Shown piece after piece: positions 16,407-24,124 of a stretch of 64,000 bases of DNA; position 1 is the first letter of the stretch; each line of letters starts with the position of its first letter. Under the pieces are notes generated by a model. It was not told the DNA's origin and did not search any database. It saw only the letters and a list, made by a program, of their open reading frames with translations. This stretch comes from UBA1858 sp963976865 (GTDB lineage Bacteria; Pseudomonadota; Gammaproteobacteria; UBA4575). The stretch is from assembly GCA_963976865.1 (NCBI GenBank), contig CAXBLY010000005.1:62001-126000 (forward strand). Direction: 5' to 3'. Made by a program: the position numbers and the translations under genes.

Positions 16407-18194
16407 ATGTGTGGAATATGTGGTGAGCTGGTCTTGCGTGGCCAGTCAGTTAACGAGCAGCGTATAAAAAATATGCTTGTACATCTGGAGCGACGTGGAC
16501 CAGATGATCAGGGTGTTTATATCAACAGGCAAATTGGTCTGGGACACAGACGTTTATCGATCATAGATTTGTCGTCGGCGAGTCATCAGCCATTACATAA
16601 TGATAACAAGTCTCTGTCTATTGTGTTTAACGGCACTATTTATAATTACCCCCAATTGCGTAAACAATTGCTGGCCCAAGGCGTGCAGTTTTCTTCGTCA
16701 GGAGATACTGAAGTTATTTTAAAGGCCTATGAAGCATGGGGTGAGAAGTGTGTTGACAGGCTGATAGGTATGTTTGCATTTGCCATTTGGGATGAACGTA
16801 AACAAAAACTGTTTGTTGCACGTGATCGTCTTGGCATTAAACCTTTTTATTACAGTCAGACGGGCCAGTCGTTTTTATTTGCTTCCAACACGCAGGCGTT
16901 ACTTGCGACCGGTGATGTCGATACCAGCATTGATACCCAGTCACTGCAACATCAATTTACACTACATGCGGTTGTACCAGCGCCTGGAACCATACTGAAA
17001 GGCATTCGCAAACTGCCGCCGGGTCATTTTATGTGGGTAGATGCAAAAGGGGTGGGTGAGCCGAAAGCATTCTGGAAATTATCTGCGCGAAGAACAGAAA
17101 AAAGAGACGAGCAGGAATGGATTGAACAAATTCAACAGGCGCTGCAATTGGCGGTTGACCGGCGACTGGAAATCTCGGATGTGCCTGTGGGCGTATTGTT
17201 GTCGGGCGGATTGGATTCCAGTTTGCTCGTCGGCCTGCTGGCTCAAAAACACGGCGAAGTAAACACTTATTCGGTTGGCTTTGAGGATCAACCAGAAGAA
17301 CGCGGGAATGAGTTTGAATACTCTGATGCAGTGGTGGAGCGCTTTTCAACAAAACATCACCGTTTTCATATACCCAATGAACAGGTGTTAACGAGGTTGC
17401 CAGAAGCAATTCGCTGTATGCCGGAACCGATGGTTGCACAGGATGCAGTGGCTTTCTACTTGCTGGCAGAACAGGTCAGTAAGGATATAAAAGTTGTGCA
17501 ATCAGGCCAGGGTGCCGATGAAGTGTTTGCCGGTTATTTCTGGTATCCCAAAATGCATGTAGCGAAAGGCAGTTATATAGAGCGGTTTTCTTCATTTTAC
17601 TTTGACCGCGATTTTGATGAATACACTAAAACTGTTAATGCAGCTTATGTGCAACAAGACTACACAAGCAGGCTTGTCAGCGAGGCGCTGGAAAATAGTG
17701 ATTCCGATACATTTATCGATGCAGTACTTCAGTTTGATGTAAGCACCTTGATTGTTGATGATCCTGTCAAGCGAGTCGACAGTATGACTATGGCCTGGGG
17801 TCTTGAGGCGCGCGTTCCTTTTCTGGATCATGAGTTGGTAGAGCTCGCCATGCAAATGCCGCCAGAAATGAAGCTGAAAGAGGATGGCAAGTATGTGCTT
17901 AAGAAAATTGCACGTGGACTCATTCCAGATTCCGTAATAGATCGGCCTAAGGGGTATTTCCCAATGCCGGCATTAAAGTATGTGCGTGGAGATTTTCTGG
18001 AAATGGTGCGTGACACATTAACGTCTGATGCGTGTATTCAACGCGGGCTGTTTTCGCGTGACTATGTTAATACCTTGCTTAATGCACCTGACAAATACCA
18101 TACGCGTCTGCAAGGCAGTAAAATATGGCATATGGCGTTGCTGGAACAATGGCTGCAGGCCAATGTCGATGGCGCTGCGTATCCCTCACGATAG
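16407..18194 (+). CDS. AsnB-family amidotransferase, N-acetylglutaminylglutamine type
   Basis: A class II glutamine amidotransferase fused to an asparagine-synthase domain, 595 aa. The N-terminal MCGICGE supplies the glutaminase cysteine (Cys2). The ATP pyrophosphatase loop LLSGGLDSSLL is at ~267. The sections VQSGQGADEVFAGYFWYPKMH, KRVDSMTMAWGLEARVPFLDHELVELA and RPKGYFPMPALKY resemble the subgroup that makes the osmoprotectant N-acetylglutaminylglutamine amide rather than plain AsnB. The usual partner genes (the N-acetylglutaminylglutamine synthetase and a peptidase) are not beside it. Generic asparagine synthetase is the alternative call. Confidence 0.82.
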   Translation: MCGICGELVLRGQSVNEQRIKNMLVHLERRGPDDQGVYINRQIGLGHRRLSIIDLSSASHQPLHNDNKSLSIVFNGTIYNYPQLRKQLLAQGVQFSSSGDTEVILKAYEAWGEKCVDRLIGMFAFAIWDERKQKLFVARDRLGIKPFYYSQTGQSFLFASNTQALLATGDVDTSIDTQSLQHQFTLHAVVPAPGTILKGIRKLPPGHFMWVDAKGVGEPKAFWKLSARRTEKRDEQEWIEQIQQALQLAVDRRLEISDVPVGVLLSGGLDSSLLVGLLAQKHGEVNTYSVGFEDQPEERGNEFEYSDAVVERFSTKHHRFHIPNEQVLTRLPEAIRCMPEPMVAQDAVAFYLLAEQVSKDIKVVQSGQGADEVFAGYFWYPKMHVAKGSYIERFSSFYFDRDFDEYTKTVNAAYVQQDYTSRLVSEALENSDSDTFIDAVLQFDVSTLIVDDPVKRVDSMTMAWGLEARVPFLDHELVELAMQMPPEMKLKEDGKYVLKKIARGLIPDSVIDRPKGYFPMPALKYVRGDFLEMVRDTLTSDACIQRGLFSRDYVNTLLNAPDKYHTRLQGSKIWHMALLEQWLQANVDGAAYPSR

Positions 18195-18278
18195 GTAGTC
18201 AGTGGCTGGTCAGCCGCATAAAATGTTCAATTATTCAATTGCTCATTATTCAGAGAATAATCACCAGAGGAACCCAGT

Positions 18279-18596
18279 ATGGATGTGTTAGACAGAATTA
18301 AAGAACAGGTCGAGTCAAACCCGGTCATTGTTTACATGAAGGGAACACCGCAAATGCCACAGTGTGGCTTTTCAATGCGCACAGCAGAAGCGCTTAAAAA
18401 ATGCGGGCATGAATTTGCTTACGTCAACGTGTTGATGGACCCTGAAATTTTTCAGAACCTTCCACGTTATGCGGACTGGCCAACGTTTCCGCAGGTGTAT
18501 ATCAACGGTGAACTGATCGGTGGATGTGACATCACTCTTGAGATGGCAGAGAAAGGAGAACTGCAGGAAATGATCAAACAGGCGGCTGCGAAATAG
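18279..18596 (+). CDS. grxD: Monothiol glutaredoxin, Grx4 type
   Basis: A 105-aa monothiol glutaredoxin with the CGFS active site (PQCGFSMRTAEAL, ~26-38), the WPTFPQVYINGELIGGCDI glutathione and Fe-S binding region, and full family length. These proteins bind and transfer [2Fe-2S] clusters with BolA partners. No bolA is adjacent. AGAGG about 7 nt upstream of the ATG serves as ribosome-binding site. It is a monocistronic rightward gene facing the leftward efpL-rnt pair. Confidence 0.95.
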   Translation: MDVLDRIKEQVESNPVIVYMKGTPQMPQCGFSMRTAEALKKCGHEFAYVNVLMDPEIFQNLPRYADWPTFPQVYINGELIGGCDITLEMAEKGELQEMIKQAAAK

Positions 18597-18726
18597 TAGT
18601 CAACAATTAATATCAAGTGTCGTCATTTGCACGCCGCTCATAATTGTCTGGATTCGAGTTGTTCGGGAAGATTGCTCTAAATTCTGTCGCCTGAACTAGA
18701 AGCAGAGTTGGGTGAAATAATGATCA

Positions 18727-19293
18727 TTACGCTCGTGACATAAACTTTCCGGTTGCGGTATTTACTTTGATTATCTCGCCGCTCTCAATATATTCGGGCA
18801 CCTGAACTTCCAGTCCGGTGCTTAATGTAGCGGGCTTTGTTCTGCTGGCAGCGGTCGCACCTTTAATGCCTGGTGCGGTTTCTGTAATTTCCAGATCAAC
18901 AGATTGAGGGAGTTCTATACTTAGCAGGGAGCCATCCATGATTAATGCGGTGAGTCCTTCCAGACCTTCTGTGACATACGGCATAAGATCCTCAATCTCA
19001 TCAAGCTTCACTTCGTACTGGGAATAGTCATCTGTATTCATCAGAATAATGTTGTCTCCGTCGGTGTATGAATACTGTACCGGAACACGGATGCAATCGG
19101 CCTCTTTAACGACATCATCACTTTTGTAGGATTCATCCAGTTTCTGTCCTGTCTTGAGGTTTTTGAAGCGAATTTTATACAGTGTTGTTGCCCCTCTGGA
19201 AGATGGACTTTTAGCTTCTACATTTTTGACGGCATGAGGTTCGCCATTAATATCAATGACCATTCCCCGTTTTAGTTCACTGGCTTTCGGCAT
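18727..19293 (-). CDS. efpL: Elongation factor P-like protein EfpL (YeiP)
   Basis: A 188-aa, three-OB-fold EF-P paralogue that helps ribosomes through polyproline and related stalls. It matches the YeiP branch rather than EF-P: MPKASELKRGMVIDINGE start, SPSSRGATTLYKIRF loop with Arg33 at the tip, MDGSLLSIELPQSVDLEI and APGIKGATAASRTKPATLSTGLEVQVPEYI. Arg33 replaces the modified lysine of EF-P, so EpmA/EpmB-type modification is not expected. The ATG is at 19293. It is the second gene after rnt (19-bp gap) on the same strand. Confidence 0.95.
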   Translation of the reverse strand: MPKASELKRGMVIDINGEPHAVKNVEAKSPSSRGATTLYKIRFKNLKTGQKLDESYKSDDVVKEADCIRVPVQYSYTDGDNIILMNTDDYSQYEVKLDEIEDLMPYVTEGLEGLTALIMDGSLLSIELPQSVDLEITETAPGIKGATAASRTKPATLSTGLEVQVPEYIESGEIIKVNTATGKFMSRA

Positions 19294-19312
19294 AATTAAT
19301 ATCTAGATTGTT

Positions 19313-20008
19313 TTATTCCTGAGCAGAGTCTTCGCTGACTAATGCCGGGTTAGAGTTTGGAATGATATTTTCTACTTTGTCGTTCCAGGTATTTAGAATT
19401 TTGCAAAATATTTCGGCTGTCATGCGTGCATCATAAAGGGCTGAGTGGGCTTCGTCGCTATTCCAGGGCAGACCTGATACCTGCGCAATTCTGGACAGCA
19501 CCGTCTGTCCGTAGGCCATTGCTCCCAGGCTAACGGTGTCGAAACAGCTGAAAGGATGAAACGGGTTGTTTTTAACATTGGCTCGATTGACGGTGGCATT
19601 TATAAAATTCAAATCGAAAAAAGCATTGTGGCCGACCAGAATGGCGCGTTTACATATATTCTCTTTGGACGCCTTACGCACGTGTTTGAAAATTGCTTTT
19701 AGGGCTTCACCCTCTGGTGAAGCGATACGTAGAGGGTGAAAAGGGTCTATACCGTTTACTTCCAGTGAAGCAGGCTCCATGTTGGCGCCCTCAAATGGCT
19801 GGACATGGATGCTGTGAGACTCTTTGCAATGAAGCACACCTTTTGCGTCAATACCTAAAATAATGGCAGCAACTTCTAGCAAAGCGTCAGTCTGGGCATT
19901 GAAACCGCCTGTTTCTACATCAATGACTACTGGGCAAAAACCACGGAAACGATTTCCCATGGGAACGAACTCGATATCGCTGTTAATGATACTGTGCTGG
20001 GTTGGCAT
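19313..20008 (-). CDS. rnt: Ribonuclease T
   Basis: A DEDD-family 3'-5' exoribonuclease that trims tRNA and other stable RNA 3' ends and contributes to tRNA end turnover. The 231-aa protein has the Exo I motif VIDVETGGFNAQTDALLEVAA (D and E metal ligands), Exo II at LVGHNAFFDLNFINATVNR and Exo III at HSALYDARMTAEIF. N-P-F-H-P-F-S-C-FDT and GQTVLSRIA also match RNase T. It is divergent from argG, with a shared 100-bp promoter region. Confidence 0.95.
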   Translation of the reverse strand: MPTQHSIINSDIEFVPMGNRFRGFCPVVIDVETGGFNAQTDALLEVAAIILGIDAKGVLHCKESHSIHVQPFEGANMEPASLEVNGIDPFHPLRIASPEGEALKAIFKHVRKASKENICKRAILVGHNAFFDLNFINATVNRANVKNNPFHPFSCFDTVSLGAMAYGQTVLSRIAQVSGLPWNSDEAHSALYDARMTAEIFCKILNTWNDKVENIIPNSNPALVSEDSAQE

Positions 20009-20045
20009 GAAGATTTCTTGTTAAATTGTGATTGGTACTAGGTCA

Positions 20046-20063
20046 TTCGAATCATCATTCGAT
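20046..20063. promoter_or_regulatory. ArgR-like operator (ARG box) at the argG promoter
   Basis: The 18-mer TTCGAATCATCATTCGAT has the ARG-box layout of two 5-bp half sites separated by 4 bp (CGAAT-CATC-ATTCG), with a perfectly palindromic core. The known consensus has TGAAT and ATTCA; here each half differs by one base. It abuts a TATAAT (20063-20068), 41 bp before the argG ATG, so an occupying repressor would block RNA polymerase. A direct repeat TCATTCGA (20043-20050 and 20055-20062) covers the same bases. Confidence 0.5.
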
Positions 20064-20068
20064 ATAAT
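20063..20068 (+). promoter_or_regulatory. Candidate -10 element of argG
   Basis: A perfect TATAAT lies 41 bp upstream of the argG start codon at 20109. No good -35 hexamer is present at 16-18 bp spacing, so the promoter may be weak without an activator. The element overlaps the ArgR-like palindrome by one base. Confidence 0.45.
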
Positions 20069-20108
20069 GTCTGGCTTAATTCGCACTAAATTTAAACTAC
20101 AAAACATT

Positions 20109-21320
20109 ATGACAGACATTCGAAAAGTCGTCCTTGCTTATTCTGGGGGCCTAGATACATCAATAATTCTGCGTTGGCTGGAGGAACAGTATGAGTGTGA
20201 AGTAGTCACATTCACCGCTGATCTGGGTCAGGGCGAAGAAGTTGAGCCGGCACGTGCCAAAGCCCAGCAGATGGGCGTAAAAGAAATCTATATTGAAGAT
20301 TTGCGCGAAGAATTTGTGCGAGATTTCGTCTATCCAATGTTCCGCTGTAACACTATTTACGAAGGGGAATATTTACTGGGTACTTCTATTGCAAGGCCGC
20401 TGATTGCTAAACGTTTAGTAGAAATTGCACGGGAAACAGGTGCTGATGCAATTTCACATGGTGCGACCGGCAAAGGAAATGATCAGGTCAGGTTTGAACT
20501 GGGTGCCTATGCGTTAAACCCGGATATCAAAATCATCGCACCCTGGCGCGAGTGGGATTTAAATTCGCGTGAAACCCTGATGGCTTACGCAGAAAAGCAC
20601 GGCATTCCTGTCGAGCAAAAGCGTAAAGGCAAGTCACCGTACTCGATGGATGCAAATTTACTGCATATTTCCTATGAAGGAGGTCCATTGGAAGATCCAT
20701 GGACAGAGCCTGAGGAAGATATGTGGAAGTGGAGTGTGTCCCCGGAACAGGCACCGGATAAAGCAGAATATATAGAATTAGGGTTTGAGCAAGGAGATGC
20801 TGTTTCACTAAATGGTGAGAAACTGTCTCCGGGAACAATGCTAAAATCGCTTAATGAGTGTGCAGGACGACATGGAATCGGACGACTGGATATTGTCGAG
20901 AATCGTTATGTCGGAATGAAATCACGGGGATGTTATGAAACACCCGGTGGGACAGTGCTCCTTAAAGCGCATCGTGCTCTGGAGTCCATTACACTTGATC
21001 GCGAGCTCGCGCATTTAAAAGATGATCTAATGCCGCGCTATGCCACGTTAATTTATAATGGCTACTGGTGGAGTCCTGAGCGAATGGCCATACAGGCGCT
21101 GGTTGACCAAACACAAAAAACTGTCACTGGAGAGGTGCGTTTAAAGCTCTACAAAGGTAGTATTAGTGTCACCGGTCGCAAGTCTGAGAAAGAAAGTCTG
21201 TTTAGTGAGGCAATAGCCACCTTTGAAGATGATCAGGGCGCATATGATCAAAAAGACGCTGAAGGCTTTATCAAGCTCAATGCATTAAGACTGCGAATAC
21301 AGGCACAATCTAAAAAATAA
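20109..21320 (+). CDS. argG: Argininosuccinate synthase
   Basis: Condenses citrulline and aspartate using ATP, the step after ArgF. Begins MTDIRKVVLAYSGGLDTSIILRWLEEQ with the ATP pyrophosphatase loop SGGLDTS. Other motifs: GTSIARPLIAKRLVEIA, SHGATGKGNDQVRFE and YSMDANLLHISYEGG. About 403 aa from the ATG at 20109. The open frame reaches back to 20028 but the extra residues do not fit the family. A TATAAT and an ArgR-like palindrome precede it. argF and argD are about 6 kb away, so the pathway is split here. mlaA follows after 20-35 bp. Confidence 0.95.
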   Translation: MTDIRKVVLAYSGGLDTSIILRWLEEQYECEVVTFTADLGQGEEVEPARAKAQQMGVKEIYIEDLREEFVRDFVYPMFRCNTIYEGEYLLGTSIARPLIAKRLVEIARETGADAISHGATGKGNDQVRFELGAYALNPDIKIIAPWREWDLNSRETLMAYAEKHGIPVEQKRKGKSPYSMDANLLHISYEGGPLEDPWTEPEEDMWKWSVSPEQAPDKAEYIELGFEQGDAVSLNGEKLSPGTMLKSLNECAGRHGIGRLDIVENRYVGMKSRGCYETPGGTVLLKAHRALESITLDRELAHLKDDLMPRYATLIYNGYWWSPERMAIQALVDQTQKTVTGEVRLKLYKGSISVTGRKSEKESLFSEAIATFEDDQGAYDQKDAEGFIKLNALRLRIQAQSKK

Positions 21321-21355
21321 AATAATAGAGTCAGATTGATATGGAGGAGATGTCA

Positions 21356-22102
21356 GTGTCAAACAAAGGAATATCCAGGGTTTATGCATTGTTGATTGCT
21401 TGCGCAATGATGATGCTTGGTGGGTGCGCAAGTACGCAATATGTTGAAAGTGAACGTGATCCCTGGCAGGGGTTTAATCGGACAATGTATGGATTTAACG
21501 ATGGCCTTGACAGGGCATTATTAAAACCTGCGGCGAAAGGGTACAAGGCAGTCGCACCTGATTTTGTGGAAACAGGCGTACGAAATTTCTTCGATAATCT
21601 GGATGATATCAGTGTCGCAGTGAATAACCTGCTTCAGGGTAAAGTGTCTAATTCATTTTCAGATATCGGCCGACTCGCAATAAACAGTACCATCGGTGTA
21701 TTAGGTCTGTTTGATGTCGCGAGCTCCATGGGTCTGACCAAACATGATGAAGATTTTGGTCAAACACTCGGTGCCTGGGGAATGGACTCTGGTCCTTATG
21801 TTGTGTGGCCACTCTTTGGCCCTTCTTCACTCCGTGATTCTCCCTCACTAGTCGTTGATAGAGTGTTACTGAACCCGCTGACTTATGTTGAAATAAAAAC
21901 CGGTGAGCGAATTGCAGTGATTGCGCTAGATGTTGTCAGTGTAAGGGCAGAATTACTCTCACTGGAAGAAACTGTCGATGAGATATCAACCGACAGATAT
22001 ACCTTTATTCGCGAAGCTTATCTGGATCGCAGGAATTTCCTGGTGCATGACGGGTCGCCACCGGATGAAACCGATCTTTATGATGAGCTTGACGACGAAT
22101 AA
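21356..22102 (+). CDS. mlaA: MlaA (VacJ) outer-membrane lipid asymmetry lipoprotein
   Basis: Outer-membrane lipoprotein that removes mislocalised phospholipids from the outer leaflet and passes them to MlaC. A signal peptide ends in the LGGC lipobox. The mature protein has DPWQGFNRTMYGFNDGLDRALLKPAAKGYK, VRNFFDNLDDISVAVNNLLQGK and TLGAWGMDSGPYVVWPLFGPSSLRDSP, all diagnostic. Three starts are possible: ATG 21341, ATG 21350 and GTG 21356. GGAGG at 21343-21347 sits 8 nt before the GTG, which I favour. No other mla genes are adjacent. A strong terminator lies 40 bp after the stop. Confidence 0.93.
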   Translation: MSNKGISRVYALLIACAMMMLGGCASTQYVESERDPWQGFNRTMYGFNDGLDRALLKPAAKGYKAVAPDFVETGVRNFFDNLDDISVAVNNLLQGKVSNSFSDIGRLAINSTIGVLGLFDVASSMGLTKHDEDFGQTLGAWGMDSGPYVVWPLFGPSSLRDSPSLVVDRVLLNPLTYVEIKTGERIAVIALDVVSVRAELLSLEETVDEISTDRYTFIREAYLDRRNFLVHDGSPPDETDLYDELDDE

Positions 22103-22137
22103 ACGGTAAGATTATTTACTTGCTACGTTAGATTGCT

Positions 22138-22938
22138 ATGGGGGCCTGCATACTTTGTGGAAAGTCTGCAGGCCTTTTTTATTCCCTGCATAAAAACTGT
22201 TTCAAACAATATAACAATTCTGATCAGATTATTGCCCATCACTTGATAGAAGGGCTGGGAAAAGTAGAGCCAGCACAAATAGCTAATAAAATATCGACAG
22301 AAATTGCCAGATACGAATTTTCACCCGAAGCGCAACAGCGTACTCTGAATCGCTCGCTGGAGTATTTTTCTAAACGCCATATTGAGAAAAATAAAAAGTT
22401 AGCCTCTGAAATTCCTTCCTGGCTGGCAGTGCTTGCAGCGCTTGCGCCCAATGAAGATCTGTTTGTAAACAAGCACTTTATAGTGCAGCAACAAAACCTG
22501 TTAGCTCTGCAGTCACTACAGGATAGGCAACTGCCCGACGGCAACTGTAATCCTGCGAACTTTTGTATCACCCTGAAAGATAATGAGCAGTTATGGTGGT
22601 GTTTCAATCAAGGCTCCATAGAGCATTTAAAACCCATCAGCAATAAACGCCAATGGTCTGTTGTCGTACAGCTTGCCGAAAGTTTACTGTCGAAAAAAAA
22701 CAGGCAATCACTTGAACGTGAAAGTCTCGGTGAAGGAAAGTTATTGATTACCAGTCAAAGACTGTGTTTCGAGAAGGATGGTGATGTTGTCTTTACCGAG
22801 TATAAAGATATCTATTCATGCACGCCGGTCACTAACGGGATTCGACTTCAGTCAAAGCAATTAAATGCGATACCGCGCACGTATGTTTGCGAGGATGGCA
22901 GACTGCTTTATAGTTTTATAAGGTATGCACAAAGCTGA
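22138..22938 (+). CDS. Unrecognised protein with an N-terminal CCHC zinc-like motif
   Basis: I do not recognise the family. The 266-aa product has Cys4, Cys7, His18 and Cys21 (C-x2-C-x10-H-x2-C), a plausible zinc site, then a helical region (~30-120) and a C-terminal beta-rich part (~190-266) containing GEGKLLITSQRLCFEKDGDVVFTEYKDIYSC, reminiscent of small PH-like folds. No signal peptide or membrane helix is present. The ATG is the only methionine codon in the frame and a stop codon lies close upstream, so the start is well fixed. Oddly, the first 13 codons coincide with a strong intrinsic terminator hairpin. Confidence 0.75.
   Translation: MGACILCGKSAGLFYSLHKNCFKQYNNSDQIIAHHLIEGLGKVEPAQIANKISTEIARYEFSPEAQQRTLNRSLEYFSKRHIEKNKKLASEIPSWLAVLAALAPNEDLFVNKHFIVQQQNLLALQSLQDRQLPDGNCNPANFCITLKDNEQLWWCFNQGSIEHLKPISNKRQWSVVVQLAESLLSKKNRQSLERESLGEGKLLITSQRLCFEKDGDVVFTEYKDIYSCTPVTNGIRLQSKQLNAIPRTYVCEDGRLLYSFIRYAQS
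22143..22180 (+). terminator. Strong intrinsic terminator after mlaA, inside the next reading frame
   Basis: Outer stem GGCCTGCA/TGCAGGCC (22143-22150 and 22167-22174), one T-C mismatch, inner stem ACTTT/AAAGT (22152-22156 and 22161-22165), loop GTGG, then six T residues (22175-22180). This is the clearest rightward terminator in the window. It starts 2 bp after the start codon of the 22138-22938 gene, so any transcript of that gene must pass through it. Confidence 0.85.
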
Positions 22939-22986
22939 TGTTTGTGACGCTAAACACATCCATGTGTGTCAGCATGATCTGGCATG

Positions 22987-23157
22987 TCAGCTAAAGAGTG
23001 ATTTAAGCCAGGAAAAAAAACCGCCAGTTGGAGCCGTAGCATTGTCTGTGGTGGGTTGTGATTGTGCAGGTTTAGCCTGCGCCTGATGAAGATCATGTGA
23101 CGCTTGCCAGTGTCTGCGTAACACAGAGTCTTGAGGTACTTCCGCTGCATTGTTCAT
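22987..23157 (-). CDS. Small 56-aa protein with strong ribosome-binding site
   Basis: A 56-aa frame starting ATG at 23157, preceded by GAGGAGGAGAG about 5 nt upstream, among the best ribosome-binding sites in the window. The sequence is polar and rich in Gln, Ala and Pro in the middle and ends GGFFSWLKSLFS, an amphipathic, membrane-surface-type tail. I do not recognise the family. It lies downstream of the peptidylprolyl isomerase gene on the same strand and converges with the zinc-motif gene. Another frame covers the same region but lacks a ribosome-binding site. Confidence 0.65.
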   Translation of the reverse strand: MNNAAEVPQDSVLRRHWQASHDLHQAQAKPAQSQPTTDNATAPTGGFFSWLKSLFS

Positions 23158-23196
23158 ATAGCTCTCCTCCTCAATTGATGTCGAGAATGGTGTAAT

Positions 23197-23222
23197 CCCG
23201 GACTTTTGATTTAAAGTCCGGG
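23197..23222. terminator. 10-bp perfect hairpin after the peptidylprolyl isomerase gene
   Basis: Arms CCCGGACTTT (23197-23206) and AAAGTCCGGG (23213-23222) with a 6-nt loop. It lies between the isomerase stop and the 56-aa gene, both leftward. No T-run follows on the minus strand, and T5 follows only after seven bases on the plus strand. It may end the isomerase transcript or act as a processing signal. Confidence 0.4.
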
Positions 23223-23274
23223 GTAAGCATTTTTGAACAATATTTAGCCGTATGCAACTGTTTTATACAGACAA

Positions 23275-24087
23275 TCAGCTTTTGCTGATTGTAGCCGCTG
23301 ACTGAACTTCCTGAATATAGCTGTTAATTGCTTCCCTGATCAGGGACTGCTGAAGCTCATCTCGCTTGGATTCAAATGTTGGTTTCTCAAGTTCGCGAGT
23401 ATCTTCAAGCTTGATTACATGAAAACCAAAATCAGTCTGCACAGGGGTCACTGAGACATCACCTTTATTCATCAGTTTTACGGCATTAGCGAATGGGGGA
23501 ACCATGCGCGATGCTTGGAACCAGCCAAGGTCTCCTCCGTTAGGGCCTGATGGGCCTGTTGAACGCTCTTTGGCAAGTGCGACAAAGTCGCCTCCATTGC
23601 GTAGTGCATCTATGACAGCTATTGCTTCATCTTCTGTTTTCAGAAGTATATGACGTGCTTTGAATTCGCGACTTTCACTATTACTCATCTGGGCGTCATA
23701 AGCGGCTTTTAATTCTTCTTCAGAAAATTCAATAGAACCAAATTTTTCGCGCATGAGTAAGCGAGCCAGTATTTCAGATTCCTGTAATCGAAGCTGGTAA
23801 CGAACCTCTTCTTTGTCGGCAATTCCCGCTTTGATTGCTTCTTCGCGCAGCAGTTCTGTGGCAATCATTTCATCCAGAATCTGATCGTCAGACACCTGTG
23901 GGTTGCCTTTCAGTTTTTTAAAACTGTTTAAATCGTCTTTGCTTATTACTGTGTTGTTAACTTTTGCCGCAACCTGATCGGCAGGAATACTTGCAGTGCT
24001 GTTGTCGGAAGTACTTGAAGTCTCTTCGTTACAGGCGGCGAGGGTAAAGACGCTGAATATGATGAATGGTGCGAATAAACGATGCAT
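23275..24087 (-). CDS. Peptidylprolyl isomerase lipoprotein, parvulin type
   Basis: A 270-aa periplasmic foldase. Signal peptide with lipobox LAAC at ~16-19, an acidic Ser/Thr-rich linker, a SurA-like N-terminal helical region (VAAKVNNTVISKDDLNSF...) and a parvulin domain (~140-235) with ARHILLKTEDEA, GGDFVALAKERSTGPSGPNGGDLGWF and FGFHVIKLED. It probably helps outer-membrane or secreted proteins fold. It follows yciB and the YciI-family gene in the same direction, the usual arrangement in related bacteria. A generic PpiC/PrsA-like name is safest. Confidence 0.88.
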   Translation of the reverse strand: MHRLFAPFIIFSVFTLAACNEETSSTSDNSTASIPADQVAAKVNNTVISKDDLNSFKKLKGNPQVSDDQILDEMIATELLREEAIKAGIADKEEVRYQLRLQESEILARLLMREKFGSIEFSEEELKAAYDAQMSNSESREFKARHILLKTEDEAIAVIDALRNGGDFVALAKERSTGPSGPNGGDLGWFQASRMVPPFANAVKLMNKGDVSVTPVQTDFGFHVIKLEDTRELEKPTFESKRDELQQSLIREAINSYIQEVQSAATISKS

Positions 24088-24124
24088 AGAATGTTCCTGT
24101 GTGGTGGATGTTTAGGTGTAGTTG

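Noticed and set aside
22950..23150. 66-aa leftward frame starting near 23150
   Set aside because: It overlaps the 56-aa frame, which has a far better ribosome-binding site and a start codon at the right distance from it. Basic, low-complexity residues suggest a shadow frame.
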